From the NCBI RefSeq assembly GCF_000689255.1, contig NZ_HG964446.1, positions 2,472,057 through 2,536,056 of the forward strand: a stretch of DNA of 64,000 nucleotides. The letters run 5' to 3'. Below, in pieces: positions 9,415-17,550 of this stretch. Both the position numbers and the translations under genes were made by a program. This stretch comes from Mycobacterium triplex. Lineage in GTDB: Bacteria; Actinomycetota; Actinomycetes; Mycobacteriales; Mycobacteriaceae. The notes beneath the pieces were generated by a model that searched no databases, had not been told where the DNA came from, and saw only the letters and a program-made list of their open reading frames with translations. Position 1 is the first letter of the stretch, and each line of letters begins with the position of its first letter.

Positions 9415-10797
9415 ATGTCTGTATTTGCTTCCGCCGCCAGGTGTCTGACCAGCCTGGCCAACCTGGGTCAACAGGGCGCTGGCCTGGGCCTCGATTTCGG
9501 TGGCTGGAGCGGCTCGCAACCGGGCGCTGAAGGCTATGCGACGACGGCGACCAATACCGCGGCCGACCTTGGGTCCCTCGGGGGTCTTGTTGCCGGAAGA
9601 GCGATATCTTCGCACATCCAGTCCCTATCTTCGGGCGCCAAATTCGATCTGGCCGCGAAGATGGGCGGAAAAGAAGGCATTAAAGAGTTCGGTAAGGCGG
9701 TCAGCATCATCTCCTGGACCATGACCACCGTCCAGCTGTTGCAGCTGACGACCGGATTCGGGACACCCTATGACGGCGCTTCCCTGAAAACCGGTTCACA
9801 GCAATTCACCACGCTCGCCGGCCAGCTGAAGTCCGCCCTTCCCGACTCCGGCTGGGAGGGCACGGCTTCGGAAGCGTATGCCGAGCTGGACACGACGCTG
9901 CAGAACGTCTCGCAGCAAATGGCCAATCTGGACAGCCAGCTGGCGGACCTGGTGAAAAACCAGGCCGACTGGGTCACCCACATGCAATTGGCTTTCGGCA
10001 TCTTGAACGCTCTCCTTGCGACAGCTCTGATAATCGAGATAGTCATGACGTTCGCAGTGCCGGCCCCGGCCGGGCCCGCCGCGGCAAAGATCTTCGCAAT
10101 TGCGGTTGCGAGTTTGGGCATCGCGGCTGCCGTGAGCTTCCTGGGCACCCTGCTCGGCTTTTCGATCGAGAACGGCAAGAAGGCAGATGCGTTGGCCGCC
10201 AGCTACTCTCAGCTGGCATCCGGGATCGTTCAGAACGATTCGGTCGCTGCGGCGAAGACGGTCGTCGCGGGCCAGTCCACTTCCGCGGTGTCGGGCTTCG
10301 GGGCCATCTCGGCCGGCCTGTCCGGTCCGTCCGCGGTCGCCGTTGCGCCGCCGGCCGGTGCGGCCGCCGATCGCGCGGAGCGACGCGTCCAGCGAGACCC
10401 CGCGGCCCCTGCGGCACCTGCGGCGGTCCCCGCGGCCCCCGCGGCGCCTGCGGCCCCCGCGGCGGTACCCGCGGCCCCCGCGGCACCGGAGTACGCGTCC
10501 TCGTCCATTCCCACCGGCACCATGCCGACGCTGGCTCAGGCCGCCGCGATGTCAGGCACCAGCCTGTCCGGGCGGGTGTCCAAGCCCGAAAGCCTGGTCA
10601 ACCAGGCCAAGGGACAGCTGCAGGAGTACGCCTACACGGTCGCGGAGGAGCGCGCGCCCGTGCTGCCCGAGGTCCTCACCGAGGAAGCCGCTTACGCGGG
10701 TGCTGGTGCCGGTCCGGCCGAGCGTGCACCTATTCAGGTCGCGCCACCCCGCGACACACCAGCGCAGTGGCCGAATTCGTCTCCGCGCGGCGTGTGA
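9415..10797 (+). CDS. EspA/EspE-family type VII secretion substrate-like protein
   Basis: The 460-residue protein resembles EspA/EspE. It has a WxG turn (W147-E-G) in GWEGTASEAYAELD, followed by a YxxxD secretion-type motif (Y155 to D159) and the 'LADLDSQ..DLVKNQADWV' helix of the family. Two strongly hydrophobic segments lie at about 190-220 and 225-250. A low-complexity Ala/Pro region (about 330-358) precedes a hydrophilic C terminus. It has its own ribosome-binding site (GAAGGGAA) and is followed by an EspC-like gene, as espA is followed by espC in M. tuberculosis. No ESX core genes are nearby, so the partner system is unknown. Confidence 0.78.
   Translation: MSVFASAARCLTSLANLGQQGAGLGLDFGGWSGSQPGAEGYATTATNTAADLGSLGGLVAGRAISSHIQSLSSGAKFDLAAKMGGKEGIKEFGKAVSIISWTMTTVQLLQLTTGFGTPYDGASLKTGSQQFTTLAGQLKSALPDSGWEGTASEAYAELDTTLQNVSQQMANLDSQLADLVKNQADWVTHMQLAFGILNALLATALIIEIVMTFAVPAPAGPAAAKIFAIAVASLGIAAAVSFLGTLLGFSIENGKKADALAASYSQLASGIVQNDSVAAAKTVVAGQSTSAVSGFGAISAGLSGPSAVAVAPPAGAAADRAERRVQRDPAAPAAPAAVPAAPAAPAAPAAVPAAPAAPEYASSSIPTGTMPTLAQAAAMSGTSLSGRVSKPESLVNQAKGQLQEYAYTVAEERAPVLPEVLTEEAAYAGAGAGPAERAPIQVAPPRDTPAQWPNSSPRGV
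10401..10488 (+). repeat. Ala/Pro-coding low-complexity repeat within the EspA-like gene
   Basis: Short degenerate units such as GCGGCCCCCGCGG and GCGCCTGCGGCC repeat here and encode Ala-Ala-Pro and Ala-Val-Pro-type triplets. The tract is a likely site of length variation between strains. Confidence 0.7.
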
Positions 10798-10844
10798 TTT
10801 GTTGCGTACCGACGTTATTCATCAGGATTCAAGGAGAAACAACC

Positions 10845-11159
10845 ATGGCTGACCTAGCCGTCACACCGGAACACCTCGACAGTTTGGCGACCAAGCAGGA
10901 CCAAGCGGCTACCCAGGCGACGACCGCGGCATCGGCGGGCTCCAACGTGGAAGTCGCCACCTGGGTCACCCACGGCGTCGTCAGCGGGGTGTCCAACGTG
11001 GCCTTCACCAAAGCCGCGGCCGCGCGGAAAAAGACCGCCGACGCCATGAGCAAGGCGTCGACCGAGCTCGCCGGCAAGCTGCGCACCGCGAAGGCCGTTT
11101 ACGGAAGCGCCGACGACGAAGCGGGCAAGAGCATCGACAAACAGCTGCTCGATCTTTGA
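10845..11159 (+). CDS. EspC/EspF-like ESX secretion-associated protein
   Basis: This 104-residue helical-hairpin protein resembles EspC. It has an N-terminal VTPEHLDSLA helix, a central THG turn (WVTHGVV) and a C-terminal YxxxD motif (Y86-G-S-A-D90), the general type VII secretion signal. The ATG at 10845 follows AAGGAG at 10831. It sits 47 bases after the EspA-like stop and is likely cotranscribed. EspA and EspC depend on each other for secretion in M. tuberculosis, so this pair probably forms a co-secreted set. Function beyond that is unknown. Confidence 0.8.
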   Translation: MADLAVTPEHLDSLATKQDQAATQATTAASAGSNVEVATWVTHGVVSGVSNVAFTKAAAARKKTADAMSKASTELAGKLRTAKAVYGSADDEAGKSIDKQLLDL

Positions 11160-11167
11160 TCGACGCG

Positions 11168-12040
11168 TTACGACTTCTCCGCGTAGGCCGACCATTCCAG
11201 CTGCGAGGCTTTGAGGTTACGGCCGGTGGGTTCGACATAACGCGCGACGAGTTCGTCCGGCCCGGCCTGTTCGATCAGCCGCCACCCGTACTCGGCGAGG
11301 AAGTCGGCGACCTCGTCGGGCGCCAGGCCGAAATGCCAAAGTTGTTGGCGCTGGCGCACACTGCGGTACAACGTGCGGGTGCCGTAGCGGTTCGTCCCGT
11401 CGATGAAGTCGCGACGGACGTAGGTGAACACCAGCCGGCTGCCCGACGCCGCCGCGCGCAGGCCGTCCAGCGTTCGCCGCACGCCGTCCTCGGTGAGGTA
11501 CTGCGTCACGCCTTCGCAGACGAAGAAGGCCCGGTAATCGGTGTGGTAGCCGTGCTCGGCCAGGGCGGTGAGCAGGTCGTCGCGCTCGAAATCCAAGGCC
11601 ACCAATCGAACCGAGAGCGGCAGGCTGCCCAGCACCCGTCGGACCGTCTTGGCCTTGCGAGCGATGTTGACCGGCAGATCCACTTCGAACACCGGCATCC
11701 GGACCCGCCGGTTCAGCAGGTAGGCGCGGGTGTCCAGGCCGGCTCCCAGGACGACGACCGCGTTGATATCGCCCAGCGACTCGTTGAGCTTGTCGGCGAT
11801 GAATCGCTTGCGGCAGGCCAGATTCGCCCACAGCCCGGGGCCGCTCCATTCCGATCCGCGCACCATCAGGCGGCGGATCGGCGCCGCTCGGGTCGCGGCG
11901 ACCAGCCAACGCAGCGGGGCCGGCAAGAAGAGGTCGGCGAGGTCGTCGTCGACCAGGCGTCGCCCGGCCGGTTCGTTCTGCTCGACGGCGGCGAGCAGCA
12001 TCGGTCCAAAAGCGGTCTGCGCAGCGGGGTTTCGCGCCAT
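11168..12040 (-). CDS. SAM-dependent methyltransferase (Ppm1/LCMT-like family)
   Basis: The 290-residue protein matches the mycobacterial family of putative S-adenosylmethionine-dependent methyltransferases (Rv2751 type). It has the SAM motif VVLGAGLDTRAYLL, the FEVDLP acidic strand and the EGVTQYLTEDGV segment. The natural substrate is not known for this branch. ATG 12040 begins 5 bases after the upstream SDR stop, so it is the last gene of a three-gene minus-strand operon. A longer in-frame extension would overlap the SDR gene and is not supported. It is convergent with the EspC-like gene. Confidence 0.9.
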   Translation of the reverse strand: MARNPAAQTAFGPMLLAAVEQNEPAGRRLVDDDLADLFLPAPLRWLVAATRAAPIRRLMVRGSEWSGPGLWANLACRKRFIADKLNESLGDINAVVVLGAGLDTRAYLLNRRVRMPVFEVDLPVNIARKAKTVRRVLGSLPLSVRLVALDFERDDLLTALAEHGYHTDYRAFFVCEGVTQYLTEDGVRRTLDGLRAAASGSRLVFTYVRRDFIDGTNRYGTRTLYRSVRQRQQLWHFGLAPDEVADFLAEYGWRLIEQAGPDELVARYVEPTGRNLKASQLEWSAYAEKS

Positions 12041-12045
12041 GGCAG

Positions 12046-12867
12046 CTACTTGTTCAGAAAGCCCGCGTCGACCGGCAGCGTCACCCCGGTGATGTAGCGC
12101 GCCTGGTCGGACACCAGCCAGGCCACCGCGTTGGCGATGTCTTCGGCGTCCAGCGTCTCCACCGGCATCGCGTTGCCCATCGTTGCGGGTGCGTCGGTCG
12201 CGGCGGCCATCTTGGCCAGCCATTCCCGGGTGAACTCGTTGTTGATCATCGGCGTGTCCACACCGGACGGATGAATCGAGTTGACCCGAATCATCTCCCT
12301 CGCAAGCAGATTCGCGTATACCCGCATCAACCCTACCACCCCGTGCTTGGCGGCGGCGTAGCCGACCGAGCCCGCGTCAGCGCTGCCGACGCCGGCCAGC
12401 CCGGCACTCGAACTGATCAGCACGATCGACCCGCCGTCACCCTGGGCGACCATGGTCGGGACCGCGACCTTGATGGTGTTGTAGACGCCGGTGAGGTTGA
12501 CGTCGATCACATCGCGCCAGCCGTCGTCGCCCGACTGCATCGGCGCGATACCGGCGTTGGCAACCACGATGTCGAGCCGGCCGAGCTCGTCGATACCGGC
12601 CCGCACCGCGGCCGCCAGCGACGCGCGGTCGCGCACATCGGCCTGTTTGGCCACGATGCGGGCACCGGCGTCTTCGACGAGTTTGACGGTGGCCGCCAGG
12701 TCCTCGGGTGTGGCCAGGGCGTAGGGCACACTCGCGATCTGCGCACACAGGTCGACCGCGATCACGTCGGCGCCGTCGCCGGCCAGTCGCACGGCGTGGG
12801 CGCGGCCCTGGCCGCGGGCCGCGCCGGTGATCAGCGCGACCTTTCCCTGCAACGGGCCCTCGGTCAC
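12046..12867 (-). CDS. Mycofactocin-type short-chain dehydrogenase/reductase
   Basis: This 273-residue Rossmann oxidoreductase has [12 protein letters not shown] (about 15-26), the NAG motif (VANAGIAP) and the catalytic Ser and YxxxK (VGYAAAKHG). The 'GQGR.HA' cofactor loop, the insert after the second strand and the C-terminal ITG.LPVDAG are typical of SDRs that keep NAD tightly bound and are re-oxidised through mycofactocin. Its substrate, probably an alcohol, is unknown. It overlaps the upstream monooxygenase-like gene by ATGA (12864-12867), showing translational coupling. Confidence 0.92.
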   Translation of the reverse strand: MTEGPLQGKVALITGAARGQGRAHAVRLAGDGADVIAVDLCAQIASVPYALATPEDLAATVKLVEDAGARIVAKQADVRDRASLAAAVRAGIDELGRLDIVVANAGIAPMQSGDDGWRDVIDVNLTGVYNTIKVAVPTMVAQGDGGSIVLISSSAGLAGVGSADAGSVGYAAAKHGVVGLMRVYANLLAREMIRVNSIHPSGVDTPMINNEFTREWLAKMAAATDAPATMGNAMPVETLDAEDIANAVAWLVSDQARYITGVTLPVDAGFLNK

Positions 12868-13178
12868 CTGCGTAGTTGGCCCTTGTCCGGATCCCCGGCC
12901 GGGACCGGTTGCAGCATCTTGATGTCCGGTGCGCCGGCGAGGTGCTCACCGGCCGCGGTGAACATCTTGCCCACCGCGGGGGCGGTGCTGTGTACCTTCA
13001 GCGCCTCCTCGTCGGCCCACTGCTCGACGAAGACGAAGGTCTCACCCGACTCGTGCACGGCATACAGCTGGCAGCCGGGCTCGGAGTGCACCTCCTCGGC
13101 CGCGGTCTTGAGGATGTCGCGAACGGTGTCGACCGATTCCGGCTTCACGGTCAAGGTGGCGACGACGACGACGGGCAT
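12864..13178 (-). CDS. Antibiotic-biosynthesis-monooxygenase (ABM) domain protein
   Basis: This 104-residue single-domain protein of the dimeric ferredoxin-like ABM fold (Rv2749 type) has [35 protein letters not shown] and [13 protein letters not shown] in order. Members include quinol monooxygenases and heme- or substrate-binding proteins; the activity here is not known. The ATG follows GAGGAG. It is the first gene of a three-gene operon with the SDR and methyltransferase, so all three may act on one small aromatic or alcohol substrate (inference). Confidence 0.88.
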   Translation of the reverse strand: MPVVVVATLTVKPESVDTVRDILKTAAEEVHSEPGCQLYAVHESGETFVFVEQWADEEALKVHSTAPAVGKMFTAAGEHLAGAPDIKMLQPVPAGDPDKGQLRR

Positions 13179-13290
13179 GCGGGGCTCCTCGAGGGGTGAC
13201 TTAGGGGATGGTTGTCACCCTACTCACGCGGCCCCGGCGTGAGTCAGCCCGCGTCCACCCGGATGACGAGGGCGGTTGGGCGCCCGAATT

Positions 13291-13306
13291 GTCACGTTTT
13301 TGTGAC
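13291..13306. promoter_or_regulatory. Perfect inverted repeat in the ftsK upstream region
   Basis: GTCAC-GTTTTT-GTGAC is a perfect 5-6-5 inverted repeat 49 bases upstream of the ftsK start, near the expected -35 region. It looks like a dimeric regulator site, but I cannot name the regulator. Confidence 0.35.
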
Positions 13307-13342
13307 CCGTGTGGCAGATGGTGGATATGAGGCCAGTGCGAC

Positions 13343-13348
13343 TAGGCT
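13343..13348 (+). promoter_or_regulatory. -10 hexamer of a leaderless ftsK promoter
   Basis: TAGGCT, then the 7-base spacer GGACCCC, then ATG 13356. This supports ATG 13356 over the in-frame extension to 13212. Confidence 0.55.
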
Positions 13349-13355
13349 GGACCCC

Positions 13356-15854
13356 ATGGCTAGTAAGACCGCTGCTCGCGCCGGAACCCGAACGAGCAGG
13401 TCAAAAGCCACTTCGCGGTCCAGCGGGTCCCGAAGTGCGCGACCGGCGCCCGCCCGCAAGAAGGCCGCCAAGAAGGTCGGCAGGCCGGCCAACCGGCACC
13501 ACCGGTCCCTGCTGGTTGCCGCGGGGGTGACCGGCGGGCGCGCGATGCGGGCCATCTGGCTGATGGCGGCCCGGGGGACCGGCGGTGCGGCACGGTCGAT
13601 CGGGCGGGCCCGCGACATCGATCCCGGGCACCGTCGCGACGGGATCGCGCTGGTTCTGCTCGCCTTCGCCGTCGTGATCGCCGCGAGCTCATGGTTCGGC
13701 GCCGCCCGGCCGATCGGCGCCTGGGTCGACGAGGTGTTGCGCACGTTCATCGGTGCCGGGGTTCTGGCGCTACCGGCCGTGCTCGGCGTGGTGGCGATCG
13801 TGCTGATGCGCACCCAGCCCAATCCCGAGGCACGACCGCGGCTGATCCTGGGCGCGAGCATGATCAGCTTCTCGCTGCTCGGCCTGCGCCACCTCTGGTC
13901 AGGTTCGCCCGGTGACCCCGAATTACGCCGCCGGGCCGCGGGATTCATCGGCTTTGCCATCGGCGGCCCACTGGCCGACGGGCTGACACCCTGGATCGCC
14001 GCACCGCTGTTGTTCATCGGCGCGCTGTTCGGGCTGCTGTTGCTGACCGGCACCACCCTGCGTGAGCTGCCCGAAATGATGCGGGCCCTGTTCGGCACCC
14101 CGTTCGTGGACGACCTCTACGCCGCCGAGGACGACTACGCCGACGACGAAGCGCGCGAAGACTTTTCCGACAGCTACTACGACGACGACGCGCTCGACCA
14201 GGAGCCCGAGGCTTGGCCGACGGCCGACCGGGCCCCCGTCGCGTTCGACGACCCGCCGCCGGACGAAACTCCGACCGTTCCGGCGATCCCGAAGAGCCGC
14301 CGTCGTGCCGCCAAGAAGCCGGACACCCCGGTGGTGGACCGGGTCGTCGAAGGGCCGTACACGCTGCCGTCGCTGGAGCTGCTGGTCGCGGGCGACCCGC
14401 CCAAGAAGCGCAGCGCGGCCAACACGCAGATGGCCGAGGCCATCGGCGAGGTGCTGACCCAGTTCAAGGTCGACGCGGCCGTGACCGGCTGCACCCGCGG
14501 TCCGACCGTCACCCGCTACGAGGTGGAGCTGGGGCCGGGCGTCAAGGTCGAGAAGATCACCGCGCTGCAGAAGAACATCGCCTACGCCGTGGCCACCGAG
14601 AGCGTCCGGATGCTCGCCCCGATCCCCGGCAAGTCCGCCGTCGGCATCGAGGTGCCCAACACCGACCGGGAGATGGTGCGGCTGGCCGACGTGCTCACCG
14701 CGCCGTCGACCCGGCGCGACCACCATCCGCTGGTGATCGGGCTGGGCAAGGACATCGAGGGCGATTTCATCTCCGCGAACCTGGCCAAGATGCCGCACCT
14801 GCTGGTGGCCGGCTCCACCGGTTCCGGTAAGTCGAGCTTCGTCAACTCCATGCTGGTGTCGCTGTTGACGCGGGCCACCCCGGAAGAGGTCAGGATGATC
14901 CTGATCGACCCGAAGATGGTGGAACTGACGCCGTACGAAGGCATTCCGCACCTGATCACCCCGATCATCACCCAGCCGAAGAAGGCGGCCGCGGCGCTGG
15001 CCTGGCTGGTCGAGGAGATGGAGCAGCGCTACCAGGACATGCAGGCCTCGCGGGTGCGTCACATCGACGACTTCAACGCCAAGGTGCGTTCCGGTGCCAT
15101 CACGGCGCCGCTGGGCAGCCAGCGCGAATACCGGCCCTACCCGTACGTGGTGGCGATCGTCGACGAGCTGGCCGACCTGATGATGACCGCGCCGCGCGAC
15201 GTCGAGGACGCCATCGTGCGGATCACCCAGAAAGCCCGCGCCGCCGGCATCCATCTGGTGCTGGCCACCCAGCGCCCGTCGGTCGACGTGGTCACCGGCC
15301 TGATCAAGACGAATGTGCCCTCGCGGCTGGCGTTCGCCACGTCGTCGCTGACCGACAGCCGGGTGATCCTGGACCAGCAGGGCGCGGAGAAGCTGATCGG
15401 GATGGGCGACGGCCTGTTCCTGCCGATGGGCGCCAACAAGCCGCTGCGGCTGCAGGGTGCCTTCATCACCGACGAGGAGATCCACGCCGTCGTCACCGCC
15501 TGCAAGGAGCAGGCCGAACCCGAGTACACCGAGGGCGTCACCACCGCCAAGCCCACCGGCGAGCGCACCGACGTCGATCCCGACATCGGCGACGACATGG
15601 ACGTCTTCCTGCAGGCCGTCGAGCTGGTGGTGTCCAGTCAGTTCGGTTCCACCTCGATGCTGCAACGCAAACTGCGCGTCGGCTTCGCCAAGGCCGGCCG
15701 GCTGATGGACCTGATGGAGACCCGCGGCATCGTCGGGCCGTCCGAGGGATCCAAGGCGCGCGAGGTGCTGGTCAAGCCCGACGAGCTGGCCGGAACGCTG
15801 GCGCTGATCCGGGGCGGGGCCGACGCCAACGGCGCGGACGACGGCGTCGAATAA
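13356..15854 (+). CDS. ftsK: DNA translocase FtsK
   Basis: FtsK (832 residues) anchors at the division septum and pumps chromosome ends toward dif. The N terminus is basic and Ser/Ala/Lys rich (1-55). About four membrane segments lie within 70-240, then an acidic linker (about 250-300) rich in Asp/Glu. The alpha/beta motor domain has Walker A GSTGSGKSS at about 486-494 and Walker B VVAIVDELADLMM. A C-terminal gamma winged helix (about 750-815, ending LMETRGIVGPSEGSKAREV) would read KOPS sequences. The length matches mycobacterial FtsK. Confidence 0.96.
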   Translation: MASKTAARAGTRTSRSKATSRSSGSRSARPAPARKKAAKKVGRPANRHHRSLLVAAGVTGGRAMRAIWLMAARGTGGAARSIGRARDIDPGHRRDGIALVLLAFAVVIAASSWFGAARPIGAWVDEVLRTFIGAGVLALPAVLGVVAIVLMRTQPNPEARPRLILGASMISFSLLGLRHLWSGSPGDPELRRRAAGFIGFAIGGPLADGLTPWIAAPLLFIGALFGLLLLTGTTLRELPEMMRALFGTPFVDDLYAAEDDYADDEAREDFSDSYYDDDALDQEPEAWPTADRAPVAFDDPPPDETPTVPAIPKSRRRAAKKPDTPVVDRVVEGPYTLPSLELLVAGDPPKKRSAANTQMAEAIGEVLTQFKVDAAVTGCTRGPTVTRYEVELGPGVKVEKITALQKNIAYAVATESVRMLAPIPGKSAVGIEVPNTDREMVRLADVLTAPSTRRDHHPLVIGLGKDIEGDFISANLAKMPHLLVAGSTGSGKSSFVNSMLVSLLTRATPEEVRMILIDPKMVELTPYEGIPHLITPIITQPKKAAAALAWLVEEMEQRYQDMQASRVRHIDDFNAKVRSGAITAPLGSQREYRPYPYVVAIVDELADLMMTAPRDVEDAIVRITQKARAAGIHLVLATQRPSVDVVTGLIKTNVPSRLAFATSSLTDSRVILDQQGAEKLIGMGDGLFLPMGANKPLRLQGAFITDEEIHAVVTACKEQAEPEYTEGVTTAKPTGERTDVDPDIGDDMDVFLQAVELVVSSQFGSTSMLQRKLRVGFAKAGRLMDLMETRGIVGPSEGSKAREVLVKPDELAGTLALIRGGADANGADDGVE

Positions 15855-15858
15855 CGCC

Positions 15859-15909
15859 AACGTGCTCTCATGGCGGATTTTTCGCCGATTCTCGCCACCA
15901 GAGCACGTT
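15859..15909. terminator. Hairpin between convergent ftsK and argA
   Basis: A perfect 10-base outer stem, AACGTGCTCT (15859-15868) with AGAGCACGTT (15900-15909), encloses a further TGGCG/CGCCA pairing and a TTTTT run. It lies a few bases beyond both convergent stop codons, so it may serve as a bidirectional terminator. Confidence 0.5.
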
Positions 15910-15918
15910 CGGCGGGGG

Positions 15919-16437
15919 CTACAGCAGCAGCAGCATCCGGGTGTTGCCCAGGATGTTCGGCTTGACGTAGCTGAGGTCCAGGAACTCGGCGACACCGATG
16001 TCGTAGGAGCGGCACATCTCCTCGAACACCTCGGCGGTGACCGGCGTGCCCTCAATCTCGGTGAATCCGTGCCGGCCGAAGAACTCGGTCTCGAAGGTCA
16101 GCACGAAGATCCGCTCCAGCTGCAGCTCGCGGGCCACGTCGAGCAGACAGGTGACGATCGCGTGGCCGACGCCGTGGCCCGTCGCGGCGGGGTCGACCGC
16201 GACGGTGCGGATCTCGCCGAGGTCCGACCAGAACACATGCAACGCCCCGCAGCCGACGACCCGGCCGTCGAGTTCGGCCACCCAGAATTCCTGGACGGCC
16301 TCGTACAGCGTCACCAGGGCCTTTTCCAGCAGGATCTTGCCCGCATAGGTGTCGACGAGGTGCTTGATCGTGGGGACGTCGGATGTTCGCGCGCGCCGGA
16401 CGACGACCTTCTGGTTATCCCGGGAACGTTCGGTCAC
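15919..16437 (-). CDS. argA: Amino-acid N-acetyltransferase (GNAT; glutamate N-acetyltransferase ArgA type)
   Basis: This 172-residue GNAT protein matches mycobacterial Rv2747, which acetylates L-glutamate (and glutamine) for arginine synthesis. The acetyl-CoA loop is seen in AVDPAATGHGVGHAIV (Q/RxxGxG/A-like). LGEIRTVAVDP and FVLTFETEFFGRHGF are conserved neighbours. I chose GTG 16437 because it aligns with the M. tuberculosis N terminus and a TACTGT hexamer lies 5 bases upstream. ATG 16455 would add six residues. The gene is divergent from pgsA with only 29 bases between the starts. Confidence 0.9.
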   Translation of the reverse strand: MTERSRDNQKVVVRRARTSDVPTIKHLVDTYAGKILLEKALVTLYEAVQEFWVAELDGRVVGCGALHVFWSDLGEIRTVAVDPAATGHGVGHAIVTCLLDVARELQLERIFVLTFETEFFGRHGFTEIEGTPVTAEVFEEMCRSYDIGVAEFLDLSYVKPNILGNTRMLLLL

Positions 16438-16466
16438 GGATAACAGTATTGACATCGGGGGCGGGT

Positions 16467-17084
16467 GTGCTGGTCAACCGTTATTCTGTTGCGGTGTCGG
16501 GGCAGCCGCAGACAGGACCGGCGGCGGGACGCGCCGGCATCGCCAACCTGGCCAATGTCCTGACGCTGTTGCGGCTGGTCCTGGTTCCGATCTTCCTGCT
16601 CGCCTTGTTCGCCGGGGGCGGCCACGAAACCGCCGCGCGGATCGTGGCTTTCGTGGTGTTCGCGGTGGCGTGCATCACCGACCGGCTGGACGGCCTGCTG
16701 GCCCGCAACTACGGCATGGCGACCGAATTCGGCGCGTTCGTCGATCCGATCGCCGACAAGCTGTTGATCGGGTCCGCGCTGGTCGGGCTGTCGATGCTCG
16801 GCGACCTGCCGTGGTGGGTGACCGTGCTGATCCTGACCCGCGAGATCGGTGTGACGGTGTTGCGGCTTGCCGTGATTCGCCGCGGCGTCATTCCGGCCAG
16901 CTGGGGCGGCAAACTCAAGACCTTCGTCCAAGCGGTGGCGATCGGGCTGTTCGTGCTGCCGCTGTCGGGGCCGTTCCTGGTGGCGGCGTCGGTGGTGATG
17001 GCCGTCGCGATCGTGCTGACCGTGGTCACCGGAATCGACTATGTGGCCTCGACCGTCAGGGAAGTGCGGCGGACGGGAACCTAG
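16467..17084 (+). CDS. pgsA: CDP-alcohol phosphatidyltransferase PgsA (phosphatidylglycerophosphate synthase family)
   Basis: This integral membrane enzyme of about 205 residues and 5-6 membrane helices transfers a phosphatidyl group from CDP-diacylglycerol. The family signature D-x2-DG-x2-AR-x8-G-x3-D-x3-D is complete (about residues 64-86, DRLDGLLAR then GAFVDPIAD). It corresponds to pgsA3 of M. tuberculosis, usually assigned to phosphatidylglycerol/cardiolipin synthesis. GTG 16467 is the best start; GTG 16494 is a shorter option. Its 3' end contains the ECF-type promoter for clgR. Confidence 0.93.
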   Translation: MLVNRYSVAVSGQPQTGPAAGRAGIANLANVLTLLRLVLVPIFLLALFAGGGHETAARIVAFVVFAVACITDRLDGLLARNYGMATEFGAFVDPIADKLLIGSALVGLSMLGDLPWWVTVLILTREIGVTVLRLAVIRRGVIPASWGGKLKTFVQAVAIGLFVLPLSGPFLVAASVVMAVAIVLTVVTGIDYVASTVREVRRTGT

Positions 17085-17102
17085 ACGGCCGCTGCCGGCG
17101 TT
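17075..17102 (+). promoter_or_regulatory. ECF sigma (SigE/SigH-like) promoter for clgR-pspA-pspM
   Basis: GGGAAC at 17075-17080 and CGTT at 17099-17102 are separated by 18 bases, matching the mycobacterial SigE-type consensus. The promoter overlaps the pgsA stop codon and lies 44-71 bases before the clgR ATG. The M. tuberculosis clgR operon is known to be SigE dependent. Confidence 0.65.
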
Positions 17103-17145
17103 GACCTGATGGAGCAGCGGTGCTCTGGAGACGAAGGAGAGCGGG

Positions 17146-17475
17146 ATGTCGCCATTGGTGCGCGAGGTCATCGGCGAGGTGCTGCGCCTGGCCCGAACCA
17201 CACAGGGCCGGACGCTGCGCGAGGTATCGGACACCGCGCGGGTGAGCCTCGGGTATCTCTCCGAGGTGGAGCGCGGTCGCAAAGAGGCCTCCAGCGAGCT
17301 GCTGCATGCGATCTGCGACGCGCTGGACATCCCCCTGTCGACGGTGCTCACCGACGCCGGTGAGCGGATGGCGAACGAGGAACGCGCGGCGCGGACGGCC
17401 GAGGCCAGCGCGTCCACCATCGACGCCACCACCAAGGTCGTCATCCCGCAGGTCGCGTCTTTCGCGGTGGCCTGA
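17146..17475 (+). CDS. clgR: Transcriptional regulator ClgR
   Basis: The 109-residue protein has an N-terminal helix-turn-helix of the Xre/Cro type ([31 protein letters not shown], about 24-54). It activates protease and chaperone genes (clpP1P2, clpC, acr2) and its own psp operon under envelope stress. The C terminus ends SFAVA. In M. tuberculosis a similar small hydrophobic tail marks ClgR for ClpP degradation, so post-translational control is likely here too. The ATG follows GAAGGAGAG. It starts the clgR-pspA-pspM cluster and is preceded by an ECF-type promoter. Confidence 0.95.
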   Translation: MSPLVREVIGEVLRLARTTQGRTLREVSDTARVSLGYLSEVERGRKEASSELLHAICDALDIPLSTVLTDAGERMANEERAARTAEASASTIDATTKVVIPQVASFAVA

Positions 17476-17550
17476 GGGTGGGGCGATCGGCTCCGACCCG
17501 TTAAATTGAGCGACAGGGCCGTCCGGCACACAAGGAAACGGAGCTAACTC

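Noticed and set aside
13923..16055. 710-codon minus-strand frame opposite ftsK
   Set aside because: Shadow of ftsK and argA; no protein-like composition or start signal.
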